This document shows, one piece after another, positions 43,986 through 56,700 of a stretch of DNA of 64,000 nucleotides. The stretch's first letter is position 1. Each line of letters starts with the position of its first letter. The DNA comes from Bromus sterilis (Eukaryota > Streptophyta > Magnoliopsida > Poales > Poaceae). Location of the stretch: contig OX465600.1 in assembly GCA_950022295.1 (NCBI GenBank), positions 5,518,001 through 5,582,000 of the forward strand, given 5' to 3'. A program made the position numbers and the translations under genes. Under the pieces are notes generated by a model, which saw nothing but the letters and a program-made list of their open reading frames with translations, made no database searches and was not told where the DNA came from.

Positions 43986-44284
43986 GCCGCCGTCGCCGTT
44001 GTCGATCTTAGCTGCTGCGCCGCCGCCCTGCGCCTATGGTGTAAAGATCTAATTTGTTTTCTTTTGCCGGTGTAAAGATCCAATCTGTTGGTGTTATGTT
44101 ATGGTAGCCAATCACATGTACACGGTGTCACGTATACGTACGTTTTTCCTGCATGTATCGATCATGACGTATGCTATGAGTACTCCTTTACTGTTGGACT
44201 CGATTTGTAATTCCAGCCGGCCTAATATATACTAAGAGAAGCAAGAAACTCATCGGCCGATCGAGGACGAGGGAGATCATCATC
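43986..44284. promoter_or_regulatory. divergent promoter of the inverted copy
   Basis: 299 bp between the start codons of the truncated F-box copy and DUF6598 copy 5. It is homologous to 11908-12246, inverted, with a TATGTTATGG change where the 12-kb copy has its CATATAAG box. It keeps GTATACGTACG and GGACTCGATTTGTAATTCC. Confidence 0.55.
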
Positions 44285-45533
44285 ATGGCCGACGCCCAGG
44301 ACGAGGAGGCGGCGAGGAGGAAGAGATACCAGGAGAAGAGGATGGCCGCGTCTGACGCAAATTCGGAAGAGGAGCATTGGTGCCCTAATCAAAATATGTC
44401 TGACGAAAAAGCCAACGACGCTGGAAACTATCGTGCTCATTGGTTCTGGGGCTCTCAACACCATCGCTTCGAGGACACTAGTAAGCTAATTAGCTACCCC
44501 TGCTTCTCCCTAGCGATCCACAACTAGAAATATATAGAGTAATTATATAGCTAATTAGCCTTGATGATGATCAATCGATGCAGCATCTATCCCTGCCATG
44601 CGTTACACCGATGAGCAACCTGATTACCGACACACACACACCCAAGACACCATACAGATCTTTTTCATCAAAGTCGCAGAGATAAAAGGGGGCTTACAGT
44701 GGCCACTACAAGTCTTTGGTACGATTGCGGCCCGCGATATATCGGATTTCCGTCAACATAATATCATCTTCGCTCGTTCAAGAAATAATTGCCAGACCAT
44801 CACGGAAACGGTACATACATATTCACTCCGGCCTTGTCATGTTCATTTATCTATCCATCTTGGTCATCCCATCTATATATGCATGCCAATAACTTATTTA
44901 CTACTAACTTTTTTACTTAATTAACATTACATTTCATGTAGCATCCATATCTTTCGCTGACGGGTCCTACTCGTGCCATCGTGCTCGATTTTGATCCTGG
45001 GTTATTCGAGGTGGCGCTCAAAGTGAAGGGCGCTACCGAGACTGAGGATAAAGACCTAAGTTTCTTTTACAAACAGTTCAGAAACAATGCGTCGTATTGC
45101 TTTGATCAATATAACACTAGCAAGCGTAGCACACTCGAGCTAGCATACCGCGTCATTGGAAACTCTGTGGAGGCGACAATCAGTGTGCAACTAGTTGGTG
45201 GTTCAACATGGCCGGATGATTCTCGATGTATATTCACCGCCAGTATTTCAGGCATAGATGATCTTGACGTTTTACTGCTTGATACTGGAGATGACAACGA
45301 ATTGCCTTCCATTATTGCTCATGATGGCCTCATCAACCTTACACGACGTGTTGTCTCTGTGAAACTCAAAGGAGGAAATCTTGAGTCTCCATCGTGGCAC
45401 AACATGCACAAATTACTACAAGAGATGACATAGTTTTCACACCAAAGAAGGTCGGTAGAAGTTGTGGTGTGCTCAACGTTGGCGCCTGCAAGTTACACGT
45501 CACGGTCGCCTGGTCCCTCTTCTCAAGAATTTA
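44285..45533 (+). pseudogene. DUF6598-type gene copy 5 (late frameshift)
   Basis: Exons are 44285-44480 (MADAQDEEAARRKRYQEKR), 44584-44810 (TIQIFFIKVAEIKGGLQWPL, TIAARDI) and 44942 onward, with GT/AG borders and phases equal to the intact copy. In exon 3 the sequence is collinear up to LTRRVVSVKLKGG. A one-base loss near 45380 then shifts the frame, and translation ends at 45433. The original C-terminal region (FTPKK..GRSCGVLNVGACKL) follows in another frame up to about 45533. About 305 residues can be made; the last ~40 family residues are lost. It is divergent from the truncated F-box copy. Confidence 0.85.
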
Positions 45534-45760
45534 GATTTGTCTAATATGTAGCAGAAAAAATGCTTGATGGCCTACACTTGACGCTCGAGGAACTGTCTGC
45601 CTATATATTGTTATTTTTCAAGTGGCATATGTCATGGTAATGTAACCATTAATTGAGTTATACAATGTTATTTGGTGTAGTTTCCGTATTGAATGTAATG
45701 ATTTGAGCATGCCGAAATGCGCTTTCTATAATTTTGTTGGTATATACATACCGTGTGTTC
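45534..45760. other. 3' flank of DUF6598 copy 5
   Basis: Shares its layout with the other copies' flanks (CCTACACTTGACGCTCGA, CTGCCTATATATTGTTATTT, TTTTGTTGGTATATACATACC). No gene. Confidence 0.6.
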
Positions 45761-46063
45761 CTAGAAGAATAGCCTGTGCGTTGCAGCGAAAATCTTTATA
45801 AGAACTCTATAATGTACACTGAAAGGGTATACGATGCATGTAAATCAAAGTAGATGTCATGGATAAATGATTGGATACAATAGTAGTTGATGTAGATAGC
45901 TTGCATGTTGAAATAGATACCATAAATGCATTTTAATCGAACTTTGTTAGTGGATGACATAAACAAATGATTGGCTATAATAAAATTGATGTGAACAGCT
46001 TGCATGTCAAGATAGACACCATAAATGCATTTTAGTGGGGTTCTTCTTTATAAGAGATATAGA
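45761..46063 (-). mobile_element. non-autonomous Helitron, 303 bp
   Basis: On the minus strand the element begins TCTATATCTCTTATAAAG and ends CGCTGCAACGCACAGGCTAT, TCTT, then CTAG. These match plant Helitron 5' and 3' ends, the latter with a weakened hairpin. A T (complement A) precedes the 5' end as expected. The base after CTAG is G on the minus strand instead of the usual T. The interior contains a direct repeat (CATTTATGGT.TCTAT plus CATGCAAGCT, twice). No coding sequence. Confidence 0.75.
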
Positions 46064-47639
46064 TATCACATCTAAGTATGACATCATCGTCATCTCATCC
46101 CACCTCTTACTTATTTGTTGTTTTTTTTTCTTTACTTTTTTTCTCTGTTTATTTGTCCTAGCTACACTCGCCTAGCCTTAGCTCGCCCATTGGCCATGCT
46201 ATCTTGTGCAGTGATTTTATCATACGGTGTTTTGTTCGAGCAAGCCCTGAATCAACTCGCGCACACGAGGTAGACACACACACACACGCGCCAGGACCTA
46301 AAGGAGGAAGATGACCGGCGCGAACATAGTGAGCAGAGAGGTTTTGCGACGCGCTCAATCTTGCGTCCTTTTTGTTTTTTTTTCCTTTTATTCAACAACG
46401 TAACAAACTCGCACAAATTCCTCGCCCACGATTCATCTCTTCGGTGCCATCTCTCGGACGAAATCGTGATCAAGAAGCATCGCAAGTTTTAGGAACAAAC
46501 TTGACGAGCTTAAATCTTGGGAGTGTCTATATATCATCTGACTGATTTTTTATTTGGGATTCAGTCAACTTGTGAACCAATCAACATGTGACACGTTTAG
46601 TTGCTTAGTTTTAAATAACTCAACGTTCCCTTCCCGGTTCCCCCGATCAGAATTATCAGCGGTTTCCATTCATAACGGGTTCGGTTTAGGCCTTGTTTGT
46701 CCCATCAGCTGCCTTTTCTCATTTGGATTACTGTATGTTGTTCTTTTCTTAAGACCTCGTTTTTGTGGACTACATGAATCAAAAGTAGTTCCTTTATACT
46801 ACAAAAAAGTTCCTCCAACAAAAAAATCGCCAAATGGGGAGATATATTCTCTGAAAACTGAGACGTATGACACACATACGTCCTCCATTCATTAATCTAA
46901 ATAGGAAAAAAGATACGTATAAAACACTCTAATCAAACAGTATTGTTACACGGTGTTGTTAAGCTCATGAAGGGACTTCACCATCTAGTTTGGATTGGGA
47001 CCAATGATAATTATACCTGTCTCCGGAATTGAAAAAATAAATGCCAATGTCTTAGCAGCAATAACATTGTTGGAGTTGATAAAAACCCAACTCACATATT
47101 CCATGACAAAAATATCCATCTTTTACCCAAGATCAATTATCAACACAAACTTCTCTCATTCAAACTTAAAGGTAAATGTGACCATCAGCTGTCATGTTGG
47201 TGTAGCGCAATCCATCCATCACCAAGCAAAAAATAGCTACAAAAAGACATGGGAAATACTTCAAACTACAATACTTGTGCCTGAAAATGGAGAAACCTAA
47301 ACAATGGAAGAGAGGGGATCTACAAGCTCATATTATTTTCTGACGATGATTGCCTGCGCATACATATGTATGGTTACAAGCTAAAATGCACCACACAAGA
47401 GTTAAGAAAAGAAGAAACTGCGTACACCCAATCTAATAATGCTGACAAACTCTGGAGACATAAAGAAAAGATAAGCAAGTTAGGTAGATACAATAATCAA
47501 GTTTAAATCAGAGGCATAAAGAATAGTAAAATTGAGAAAACAATATAACAAACTAAAGGTCTTAACATTGATCTGCATGATCAAAAATGAAAATACTAAT
47601 TTATAAATGGAGAAACAAGGAAAATACTTGAGAATAAAT
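46064..47639. other. intergenic, no gene seen
   Basis: Short frames only. I recognise no family, repeat end or RNA gene. Confidence 0.5.
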
Positions 47640-48700
47640 AGGGAAAAAAAGAACGGCAATGAAAATGGACTTCTAAATGATAACTTTGTTATGACGAATG
47701 AAAAGAAAATTAAGCTTGAATACTGAAAATAGAGAGATTGAGTACTGTTGGAGACTTAGAATTTTTTATGAGGTACTAGGAACCGAGAGACTTAAAAAAA
47801 GAAACTGAGGTACTAAGAGCTGAGAAAGAAAAAATAGAAAATAACATCAAGTGCCGAATAAAGAGATGAACAAAAAACTTCATGACTGAAGGAAAAAATG
47901 CAAAAGAAATGAAAAGGAAAAACTGAGAGAAATGCAAAACCGAGGAAATGAATAACTGAGGGCAAGAGAAGATAGACAAAATTTTACAAGAAACTGAAAA
48001 CTCAAAGGAAGAATAGAAAGATAGATACATTGACACAAAGGTAGATATGCCTTGAGGCTGACCAGGCCAAGTAACATAGCAGCGCAATGAATATAAATTG
48101 TACACTGAGCGCCCACAGAAATGATAGGTAGAATAACCTGAACAATCTCGAAATGAAGGATTGAACAAACAAACACACACTGACCTATGAATGGTAAGTT
48201 GGTAACTACTTATTTGAATGAATGAATAACACTAAGAACTAGCTAAGACCAAACAATGGCTGAAAAAACAAACTGGAAAATTAGTGACAGATGGTCCGAA
48301 TGTAAAGATGATGGACTAAACATGTCAAATGACAAACTAGACTGAACACACATGTGCGCAACTAAAGAAAAACTTTAAAACCAATGACTGAATGACAAAA
48401 GACTAATGAGAGAAATGAAAAACTGATAACAAACATACAAGACTAAAAAATGACTTAAAACAAATAATTTAAGATGAATCAGGAATGACAAGACGAATAA
48501 ATGAATAATGAAAAAATTAATGACTGAAGATAACTGAGGTATTGAATAAAGAAAGAACAATGAATAAAAAAGAATGGTGATGGCAAAATAAAGGAAAAAC
48601 CGATTACTGAATAAAAGACTGAATTACTAGAGAGAAAGGTCATTGACGAAGAAAGTAAAAGAAATTAAGATTGAACACATCAATAATGCGTGGAGCACAC
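47640..48700. repeat. purine-rich degenerate simple repeat
   Basis: About 1 kb whose plus strand is dominated by variants of AACTGA, GAAATGAA and GACTGAATGA at irregular spacing, with almost no pyrimidine runs. The long minus-strand frame (47776-48180) is Phe/Ser/Leu-rich only because of this composition, so it is not annotated as a gene. Confidence 0.6.
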
Positions 48701-50118
48701 TATTACACTGACCTGATGTATTAGTGCATCTTGGGACAAAATAGTTTCAACCTTTCATCCCAAAGACATTACTTGACATTTTCGGTTCCAGAAAAAAGTT
48801 TTAGGTCATTAGATCTGAATCTTCTATTAAGCACCATGTAATTGCTATTACTGTGAAAAATTCAGTGCATTTTGTCCCCCGTTATATTGTATGACATGAC
48901 CTTTAGGGGGTAATCTAACTAACTACTACTGATAAAAAGGTAACAAAACATATACTGAACACTCCCCTGTAAAAACCACACCGACTGAATCTGCAAAAAC
49001 TAACTACCTCTCATGAGAAGAAGCTGAGTTTGAGCTAGTCACACTGTGCCCTTCTTGAATTAAAAAACCAAAAGCACTATGGTCTGAAAATCTGCAATCT
49101 GGCAAAGCTGTCATCACAAATTAGCTGGAAAATACTAGTAACTCTCTACCTAACTTCAAACAATAGAAACAACATTATGAATTGAACAAAACACTACAAC
49201 CCGACTAGCTCTCTACCAAAGAATAATTGACATCGGTGCCCAATCCATTTTATCCCTTGAGCCACACATAGCAGGTATGCCTAATTATAACTGAAAACAC
49301 GAGCTCGAATTTTTATGCCCCAAGAAATTTTGCACCCCCCTAAAAATATCCTAACCTCCGTATTAGATTTCTGACTGTCACTGTTTTGTTTGTCCTGAAC
49401 AAGAGCTCGAGCACAGCAGCATTTCGTGTTGAAAAATCGCCACTGACTGAAGAAATAGGAAACAAAACCATAGCATTGCTCGACTGTGTAGGAAAATCAC
49501 ACAAAAATGAACATGAACATCATATCATCATTCCTTATGGAGGCGCTACATTGCAAACATATGCCTGACAGGGAAAAACGAAATTAATGATGAGAAAGAG
49601 GGAAAATCCGGAGGTGCCTAGAGAGATATCTGCGACAAAAGGCAACATGGGTAGGCCAGTCAGGTTACCTACGAGAGAGACGGTGGAAGTATGGGGAGTA
49701 ACTCACTGTACCTGTCTCCTAGCTGGCGACGACCTAGGGTTCCGCTGCCGCGGACCACCACAGGCTCGCCGTGAGGGGGGCCTGGCCTCCTCTCGGTCCC
49801 CTCCCCCACCTCCTTCCTTCGCTGCTCATCGGAAGCTTCGCTTCCCCCTCTGTAGCGTTTAAGCCTCCACCGTTGGCTGACCACTAGCTCGCCGCCCCTC
49901 CGTCGCGTACTGCATGCCCCCTCCCCTCCACCCCTTGAGCTGAACCGGGTTATGTTCGTAACGAGAGTAAAAAAGACCAGCAACTCAAACCGAACCAACC
50001 CCGCAACTTAAACCTCAAAGAGACATGCGCCAAGATTCGAGCCGAGGATCCAACGACCCAAAATTTGAGTGAGAGCCAAATCAAAAAACAGTCTACTGAA
50101 AAATAGTAAAAATGTAAA
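48701..50118. other. intergenic, no gene seen
   Basis: No recognised coding sequence. A GC-richer patch at 49700-49930 has overlapping frames on both strands but no domain. Confidence 0.45.
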
Positions 50119-51468
50119 TCTTTCCCTAATAATAAAGGGAAGTAAGTTTCTCCTTGCGTTGGTTAATTTTACGAAAACGCCCCTGGATTTTATGAGAATC
50201 AACCCGCAGTGCAAACTAGAGGCTCCTTTCGTTCGGTACATTTTGCGAAAACGCCCCTGTCTTTTAAGAGAATCAACCCGCAGGCCACTACATAGGCTGA
50301 GAAAAAAAAAACGGTTTGCTCCAGCAGCGACGTCCATGGGCCGACCCAAATACACTAAAATCACTAGATTTTGTGTTGCTTTCTCCCGCTCAAGGCGCAA
50401 AAACAGCAATCCATTGCCTGATTCTAAAAAAAAGGCAATTCATTGCCTAATTTGTTTTAAATAATTTCACCTTGCTAAACATTGATTTTTACCACTTTAT
50501 AAACATTGTTGTCTTGCTACACAATCCACAAGCTTCCTTGAGACCACTAAAAAAATTGATTTGGCAATTAATAACTAGATGATAAAATGTGAGGCATTAA
50601 TACAAAGGGGAGGCAAAGAAGCATAGAAATTTGTGTACCGGTGGTGGTGGACGAAGTAAGTTGGAATCATGACATGCATCAACTATATGAAGGACTTAAC
50701 TCTTCTTGCATATTAACATGGAGGACATGGAAAGATGAAGGAAATACATGGTATTTAAAATGTTGCATGAATCTTAAAATATAAGAGGCTAATTAAAAGA
50801 AATAGTTATTTAGTGCTAATTAAACGGATGCATAAAAGGCAAGGTTAAATGTTTCATGACAAGAATGGATTGTGGGTTGTGGGGAAGCACGATAATAAAT
50901 TAAAGGATTATTGTGTGACTAATTAAATATGAGAGGACGTGCTATAAAATATTGCATGATAAATAAATGATTGTGGATTTAAACAGAATTTCCTCACTTG
51001 AGCTGTTATTTTCTTTTATCTTTGCTTTTTAATTATTACTATTATTTCATAAAACGGTTGTGATAATTTGTTTTATGAAGCTATATATATATATATATTG
51101 AATAGGAAATATTTAAAATATGTTCAATCTTTTTTAAAAATACATCATGCATTAAACATTCATTTGCACTAGCACAGTTCGATCACAAGTGTATTATATG
51201 GTCAACGTAAATACGTGGTGACATAGATATGAATAATTTATATGATTTCGTGTTGATATATAAGACATGAGACTAGGAGAGATGATCATGATCCATACTC
51301 ATGAGCATATTGCATTCCACAAAAAATCAGATTTTTTCAAAAAAATTTACTATTTTTTTTGCTTTTACTAGTTAATGGGTGCATACGCTCCTATGAGCCG
51401 TTTGAGATTTCCGTTAGAATCATATGTTATTTCTTTCTCCCGTTGCAACGCACGGGCATATTTTCTAG
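50119..51468 (+). mobile_element. non-autonomous Helitron, 1350 bp
   Basis: Begins TCTTTCCCTAATAATAAAGG directly after an A. Ends with the hairpin CCCGTTGCAACGCACGGG, then CATATTTT and CTAG, followed by a T (51469). A duplicated segment near the 5' end (GAAAACGCCCCTG, then AGAGAATCAACCCGCAG-like, at 50175-50200 and 50247-50282) is common in these elements. There is no Rep/helicase frame and no recognisable captured exon. Confidence 0.8.
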
Positions 51469-51589
51469 TCTAGCCTATGACTCAGGTGGCCGCAACGTGG
51501 ACATGCACGCTTCTGGCATTATTTCATACACGCATTAAAACAAACTAACATGACTCGTTCAGGAAATTAGGATTAACCTCAACACTTCA

Positions 51590-52040
51590 CCTCCTTAATT
51601 CTGATGCACTGAACTCACTTCCTGCATGCCAATCATCTTCTTTAACTCTTCATACTGAAGCCTTGCTAGCGACTTTGTTAGAATATCTGCATGATGTTCT
51701 TCACTCCTGGCATGCTTCACCTCTATCTTTCCTTCTTCCACACAATCTCTGACAAAGTGATATCACACGTCAATATGTTTGCTTCTTTCACGGAACATTG
51801 GATTTTTGCCAGAGAAATCGGAGATTGGTTGTCATCCCCGAGTACAATTTTCAGCTGCACAACCCAACAGTTCACCAACCAGACTCCCTTGGCAAGCAGC
51901 AGATGCAGCGGCGACATACTCATCCTCACGTGATGGTTGCGCTACAATTTTATGCTTCCATGAGGTCCATGACACGAGGCAACCTCCATAGTAAAACACC
52001 CCTGTAGTGCTCTTCCGGTCATCGACGTCCCTAACGAGAT
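51590..52040 (-). pseudogene. decayed copia RNase H fragment
   Basis: On the minus strand, broken frames read SRE-EYVAA-SAACQG, then MFRERSKHIDV, YHFVRDCVEEGKIEVKHARS and HHADILTKSLARLQYEELK. This is the conserved end of the Ty1/copia RNase H domain and polyprotein tail. Stops and small indels interrupt it. It belongs to a different copia lineage from the element at 26-29 kb. Confidence 0.75.
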
Positions 52041-53500
52041 CATCAAGTTATTAAAGGTTACTAATTACCTTCCCCCTATTTGTATGCATGGTTGTTCTGT
52101 TTATTTGTACAACGGATGAAAGTATGAAACTATAGAAATTCTTGAACTTTGCAGAATTATAGAAACACAAATAGAAGTAAAAATCTATTTTTTTTTCCAT
52201 TTATTGGTTGATCCTTTTTGGCTGATATATACCGGTAGCTGGTGATGATGAAAAATCTTGCATTAGCAATTTAGCATACGGTGAGGAGCTACATCAAGTA
52301 AATCCCATCATTGTGTTGGTGAAATATTTATAGTTCGTACAACAATCCCGCCTCAGATTGTTAGTGCATCGTTGCTAAGCGCGATACACGACATCGTTTG
52401 TGTCCTTCTCCTCAATATAATTTGGTACAACAAGAGGGGACTACAGAGCTAGTGGTGAGTTCCTATGCAGACTGGCCATCAACTAACACTTTTGAGGACA
52501 ATGAGAAATTTTAGAAGGTTTCAAACATGACATTTGGGTAGTACCGATGTTATTCCTCCGCTTCAAAGACTTCAACATGTTATGGTAACTGACTCTTGTT
52601 AGGGCTTGTCATCCGGCTCGTGCGGGCGTGGCTATCTCTCGCTGTCAGGACCCCGCGCGGCTGTAGCTGCTCGATCGTGGAAAGTGGAGTAGACAACATC
52701 AATGACTTTGATCGGATGGTACTTCTTGAGCTCCAGGTGGAAATCCTAGGTCTGATCTTAGTAGGCTATACGCAACAATGATGATGTTCTTTGCATCATT
52801 ACCTTGATGAAGGTATTTCTTGAAGTTTGCTCGGACTTGTTTTTCAGGATGAAAACCCTGAATCCAACCTTTAGTGGTTGGATGACGATATCGCTTACAC
52901 GACATTCCCTTCCTAGAGGCGTCGTATTCTAAGACCCTTTCTCGGAGTCCTGACGCTGTCGAGAGATGTTGTTGCTGATGATCACTATTGTATATCGTTA
53001 ATCGTTGAATTTATCACTTTGGACCTTTTTTTTTGTCTTTCTTCATCCATTTATGCTGCTTCTGTCTTCTATGATTTTGTTATTACTGATGTGATCTTTA
53101 TGTATTAGTATGTATTTATGTTAAATGTGTGCATCTTGATTCAGAGATCGAAGCGCATACTCTACTACATTTATAGTATATGATTGTATTTGTCGATGCT
53201 ACGTTTATGAGTCAATAATGATCTCTTTTTATAAACAAAAAATTTACCATTAAGCACGCGGAAAAAAGAAAAAGAAAAAACTGGCCGTCGCTGTCGCGGC
53301 TCTCAAAAAGAAAGAAAAAAGAAAGAACCCGGCCGCCGCGGCGCCATCGGCCACCCAGCCTCGCTTGTCTCCTTCCTCCCCGCGCCACTCCCCTTCCCCC
53401 TCCCTCTCCCAGACACACGGGAGGCCCGCCACTGCAGTCACTGCCCCGCCCCGCCCCCGCGCCCGCCCCCGCGCCGCAGTGAAAGGAAAATATCTCTCTC
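52041..53500. other. intergenic upstream of the MYB gene
   Basis: 52580-52930 is GC-richer, with codon-like texture but no recognised family. 52980-53240 is T-rich. The MYB promoter must lie in the right part, but no unambiguous TATA box was found before the GC-rich leader (53340-53748). Confidence 0.45.
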
Positions 53501-53748
53501 CCCCCACCCCGCGGTAACAAATCCTCCTCCCGGCGGCGGCGGTAGATCCCCTTCCTCCGCCTCCCCCCTTCTCTCTTTTCGAGAAACCCCCAATTTTATT
53601 CCCCTCCAAACCCGCAGCCGACTCCAAATCCGCCTCTTCCTCTTCCCCCCTCCCTCCCTTATCTCGCCGCCGACCTCCGCCCCGCGAACCCCGCGGAGCG
53701 CTATCGAAAGGTCGTTCTTTTCCCCCTTCTTCTTTCTTTCGGGGGAAC

Positions 53749-56700
53749 ATGTCGTCGTCCATGGCGGCGGAGGAGGCGAGCAGCAGCGGCGGCGGCGGCG
53801 AGGAGGGGTCCGGCGCCGGCGCCTCGGTCGCGGGGTGGACGCGGGAGCAGGAGAAGGCGTTCGAGAACGCGCTGGCCACGGCGGAGGAGGACGAGGAGGG
53901 GGACGCCATGTGGGACAAGATAGCCGACGCCGTCGAGGGCAAGACGCCCGAGGAGGTCCGGCGGCACTACGAGCTGCTCGTGGAGGACGTCGACGGCATC
54001 GTCGCCGGCCGCGTGCCGCTGCTCGTCTACGCCGGGGACGGCGACGAGGGGGGCTCCACCGGCGGCGGCGGGGGCGGGAAGAAGAGCGGCGGCGGTGGGG
54101 GAGGAGGAGGGGGTGGCGGGCACGGGGAGAAGGGGTCGTCCAAGTCCGCCGAGCAGGAGCGCCGCAAGGGGATCGCCTGGACCGAGGACGAGCACAGGTT
54201 CGTTCCTTCCTTCCTTCCGTTGACCAGATTAATTGAGTTGCTCCTGATGCTCTGGATGGATAGATGATGCTTGGTTTGATTGATTGATTGCTGAATTGAC
54301 AGTTTTGCTTAGAGAAATGTTGCTGTTTGGTCAGTGAAATGGTCCTGGTGATATTAGGACGATATTGGAAATCTGATGCTTGCGTAGTTCACCTGCTCTC
54401 ATGGTACCAGGGGTGCTAGTAGATCAGTAGAGCTTCCTTTTTCGGCCTTGCGGCGGGCTGCACTCTCCATGGAGTTTTATTGTCTCCACAGAGGAGTGAG
54501 CACATGTGTGCTCCATTGTTTCATCTGAAATCCATTCATCGAGCAATTTTGAGCGGTAGTACTTACATGTTTGATTTATTGGTGGGTTGGGTTGCCTAAG
54601 AGCTAAAAAATCGCTGCTATTTGGTTCGGAATTCTACTGACCCACTTGTTTAGTTGTTGTAATGTGCTGCGTATTTTGGAAAGAGTAAAATGCACCGTAG
54701 GTCCTAAAAGTATTTGAGGTGTGTCATCTAGGTCCTAAAAGTTCTAAAACGCACATCCAAGTCCTAAAACTAAATAAATTGTCCGCCGCGGGTCCTAAAT
54801 GTGGCTGACCAGGCCGCGTGGCAATTTGGCCGGCCACGTCGGCTTGGATTCCCGCGCAGAGGAATAGCCTGGGGCGATTTGATGACTCGTATCTTACTTT
54901 CACCACGGGTAAGAGGACGCGTTGATTTGGTGGCTGGAACTTTGGTGAAGAAAGATGTGCATTTTGGATAGTTGAAAAAAGTTTTACATTTTGGACATGA
55001 CAAGAGAAAATATGATGTGTTGAGCTAAACCTCATGCATGAAGTCAATGCTATTGGTTTACTTGCACATCCTTTATATTCCTTTTTGTGTGGTTCTATTG
55101 TAATAGAAACCTGAATTTAGACCTTATCTGGGATGCTAGAAAATGATGTATGGTCGTGATGATGTAGACCTTATTGCTCTCAATGATCATATATTTAAAC
55201 TGAGTTGCTGCTTGTTGACTATAATTTGTTCGTCCTATTGACAAGAATGATTTTACTTGTTGAATCATCACAACTGGAGGTGGGATGTGAAAGTTATTGT
55301 CAACAAGTACTGATGTTTTCTGCCAAAACGGCTCTGCTTGCGTTGCCATATGCCTTGGTTAGCCATGTTCAAGTTGCCACATGGCTTGGTTAGCCACGTT
55401 TAGGACCTAGATGACACATTTTGAATACATTTAGGACCTACGTTGCATTTTACTCTTTTGGAAATCTTCTATTTAAATGTGCTGCGTATTTTGGAAATTT
55501 GCTACTCCCCTCCGATCGGAAATACTTGTCTTCAAATGGATGTATCTAGCATTAAAATAGTGTCCGATACATTCATTTCAAGATAAGTATTTCCGATCGG
55601 AGGAAGTATTTAAATGTGCTGCGTATTTTGGGGATTTGCTCTTTATAAATGTGCTGCTGCTGCTTTCCATTTGAGACTGGGCGCGCGTAGGTGTGACGAT
55701 TTGTCGTAGTTTGTCCCGCTGGTGCCCATAAATCATCTACTCTGCTCCCCCACCCTCAGCAATTTATCACCCCAAACCCACAGCAATTCCAGCCCCCTAC
55801 CCCCTCTCCTTCTCCCATATCTTGCCGTCGCAATCCTGCGGAACCTCTGACCCCTATGGCTACCCTGCTTATTCCATGGAACATGTCGACCTTGATGGTG
55901 GTGGAGGGGTCCGCATCCGGGGCCGGAGGGTGGACGTCGGAGCAGGACAAGGCGTTCGAGAATGCTCTGGCGACGGTGGATATGAAGAAGGGTGAGACTG
56001 TGTGGAACAAGATAGCCGACGCCGTTGAGGGGAAGACAACCGAGGACGTTAAGAGGCACTTTGAGCTGCTGGTGGAGGACGTGGATGCCATTGAGGCCGG
56101 CCGGGTGCCTCTGCCTGTGTACACCGATGATGGCTGGGCTCTCGAGGAGGGAGGCTTCGGCGACGGGAGGACGGGCGGTGCCGGGCTAGGAGAAGGACAG
56201 AGAGGGCATGTGGAGAAGGGGTTGTCCAAGTTCGCCGAGCAGGGATGCCGCAAGGGGATCTCCTGGACCGAGGACGAGCACAGGTTCGTTCGTGCCTCCT
56301 GCCTTCTTCTGTTGACTGAATAATTGAGTTCCTTGCTGCTCTGAATGAATGCTTAATTGGTTTGATTGATTGATTGCTGAATTGACAGTTTTGTTTGGTG
56401 AATCTGGTGATTGATCAGTGTAATGGTCCTATAATGTTAGGGAGGATACTTGAAATCTGATGCTTGCGTAGTTTACCTGCCCTCATGGTACTGGGGTGTG
56501 AGTGGATCAGTAGAGCTTCCTACCTGCTCTCATGGTACTGGGGTGTGACTGTGTGAGTAAATCAGTAGAGCTTCGTTTTCCGGCCTTTGCGGTGTATATT
56601 GCGAAATTAATGCTACGCACTGCATGGAGTTTTATTGTCTGCACCGAGGAGCGAGCACATTTTGAGCTCCACTGTTTCACCTGAAATCCGTTCATTGAGT

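Noticed and set aside
46150..46560. Possible gene at 46.2-46.9 kb (frames of 66-113 codons)
   Set aside because: No motif or splice logic links the frames, and both strands give similar short frames.
47776..48180. 134-codon minus-strand frame rich in Phe, Ser and Leu
   Set aside because: It is explained by the purine-rich composition of the plus strand. No motif and no conserved start.
53250..54195. Minus-strand frames of 164 and 230 codons opposite MYB exon 1
   Set aside because: They are antisense shadows of a GC-rich exon. The plus strand carries the conserved SANT and MYB motifs.
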